A program made the position numbers and the translations under genes. DNA of 35,083 nt, taken from the NCBI GenBank assembly GCA_002633275.1, contig NWBO01000167.1, positions 1 to 35,083 on the forward strand. Reading direction: 5' to 3'. This document shows positions 34,960 to 35,083 of the stretch, in pieces (position 1 is the stretch's first letter; every line of letters begins with the position of its first letter). The notes below the pieces were generated by a model, which was not told the origin of the DNA, made no database searches, and saw only the letters and a list, made by a program, of their open reading frames with translations. This DNA is from Bacteroidales bacterium Phil12 (lineage in GTDB: Bacteria > Bacteroidota > Bacteroidia > Bacteroidales > P3).

Positions 34960-35083
34960 TCATTTGACTTCCTCAAAATCAGCATCCTGCACATTATCGC
35001 CATGCTTTGTATTATCCTGAGCACCGCCTTGTTGACCTGCATTCATATCAGGACCAGCCTGTGCACCACCCTGAGCACCGCTC
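34960..35083 (-). CDS. dnaK: Chaperone DnaK, C-terminal end (partial)
   Basis: Only the last ~40 codons are inside the window. The sequence is a Gly/Ala/Gln-rich tail (G-A-Q-G-G-A-Q-A-G, then Q-Q-G-G-A-Q) ending in D-A-D-F-E-E-V-K and a TGA at 34962-34960. This is the disordered lid tail and conserved acidic C-terminus of bacterial DnaK (Hsp70). The start lies beyond the right edge. It is a host housekeeping gene and anchors the element location. Confidence 0.9.
   Translation of the reverse strand, partial: SGAQGGAQAGPDMNAGQQGGAQDNTKHGDNVQDADFEEVK

Overview
The window looks like a Bacteroidales chromosome (Bacteroides, Parabacteroides or Prevotella type). Four things suggest this: promoters with the TAnnTTTG -7 box rather than sigma70 boxes, no consistent Shine-Dalgarno sequences, a Bacteroidetes-style mobilisation/primase backbone, and the 3' end of dnaK at the right edge. 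I read it as a mobilizable element next to dnaK that carries one large, multi-gene anti-phage locus as cargo. The left end of the element lies outside the window.

Positions 1-5741 (minus strand) hold a three-gene operon: a ZorA-like MotA/ExbB-type membrane protein with a long coiled-coil tail, a ZorB-like MotB/OmpA-type protein, and a very large GHKL-ATPase protein that runs off the left edge (1180 codons visible, with no stop).

Positions 5742-5922 are a divergent control region. It has one Bacteroidales-type promoter in each direction and a perfect 10-bp inverted repeat between them.

Positions 5923-27523 (plus strand) hold a tightly packed operon. Its order is: Xre-type regulator, HsdM-like adenine methyltransferase, HsdS specificity subunit, PIN-domain membrane protein, CpXC zinc protein, WG-repeat protein, a NERD-pseudokinase-kinase-NTPase fusion, an unrecognised 520-aa protein, an 1816-aa protein with a PD-(D/E)XK-like motif and a HerA-type ATPase, a PP2C phosphatase, and a frameshifted Bacteroidetes HTH-type gene. 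A strong hairpin terminator follows. The order HTH, M, S, kinase, 520-aa protein, large ATPase matches what I remember of the Methylation-Associated Defense System (MADS; MAD1, 2, 5, 6, 7, 8). There is no HsdR, PglZ or BrxL. The extra pieces (ZorAB-GHKL, PIN/CpXC/WG, PP2C) are what make this locus unusual.

Positions 27932-34756 (minus strand) are the element backbone: membrane mobilisation protein, relaxase, MobC, a possible oriT with nested inverted repeats, a two-gene primase/DUF3987-type module, an excisionase-like HTH protein, a tyrosine recombinase and a second HTH/zinc protein. Short helically phased repeats lie between the last gene and the dnaK terminator.

Inferred working model: HsdM/HsdS methylates host DNA as a self mark. 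The kinase fusion, 520-aa protein and HerA/nuclease-like protein (an arrangement resembling DptF-DptG-DptH) act on unmarked DNA. The kinase and the PP2C phosphatase set an on/off state. The PIN protein and the ZorAB-GHKL arm may be further effectors at the membrane. None of this can be proved from sequence alone.
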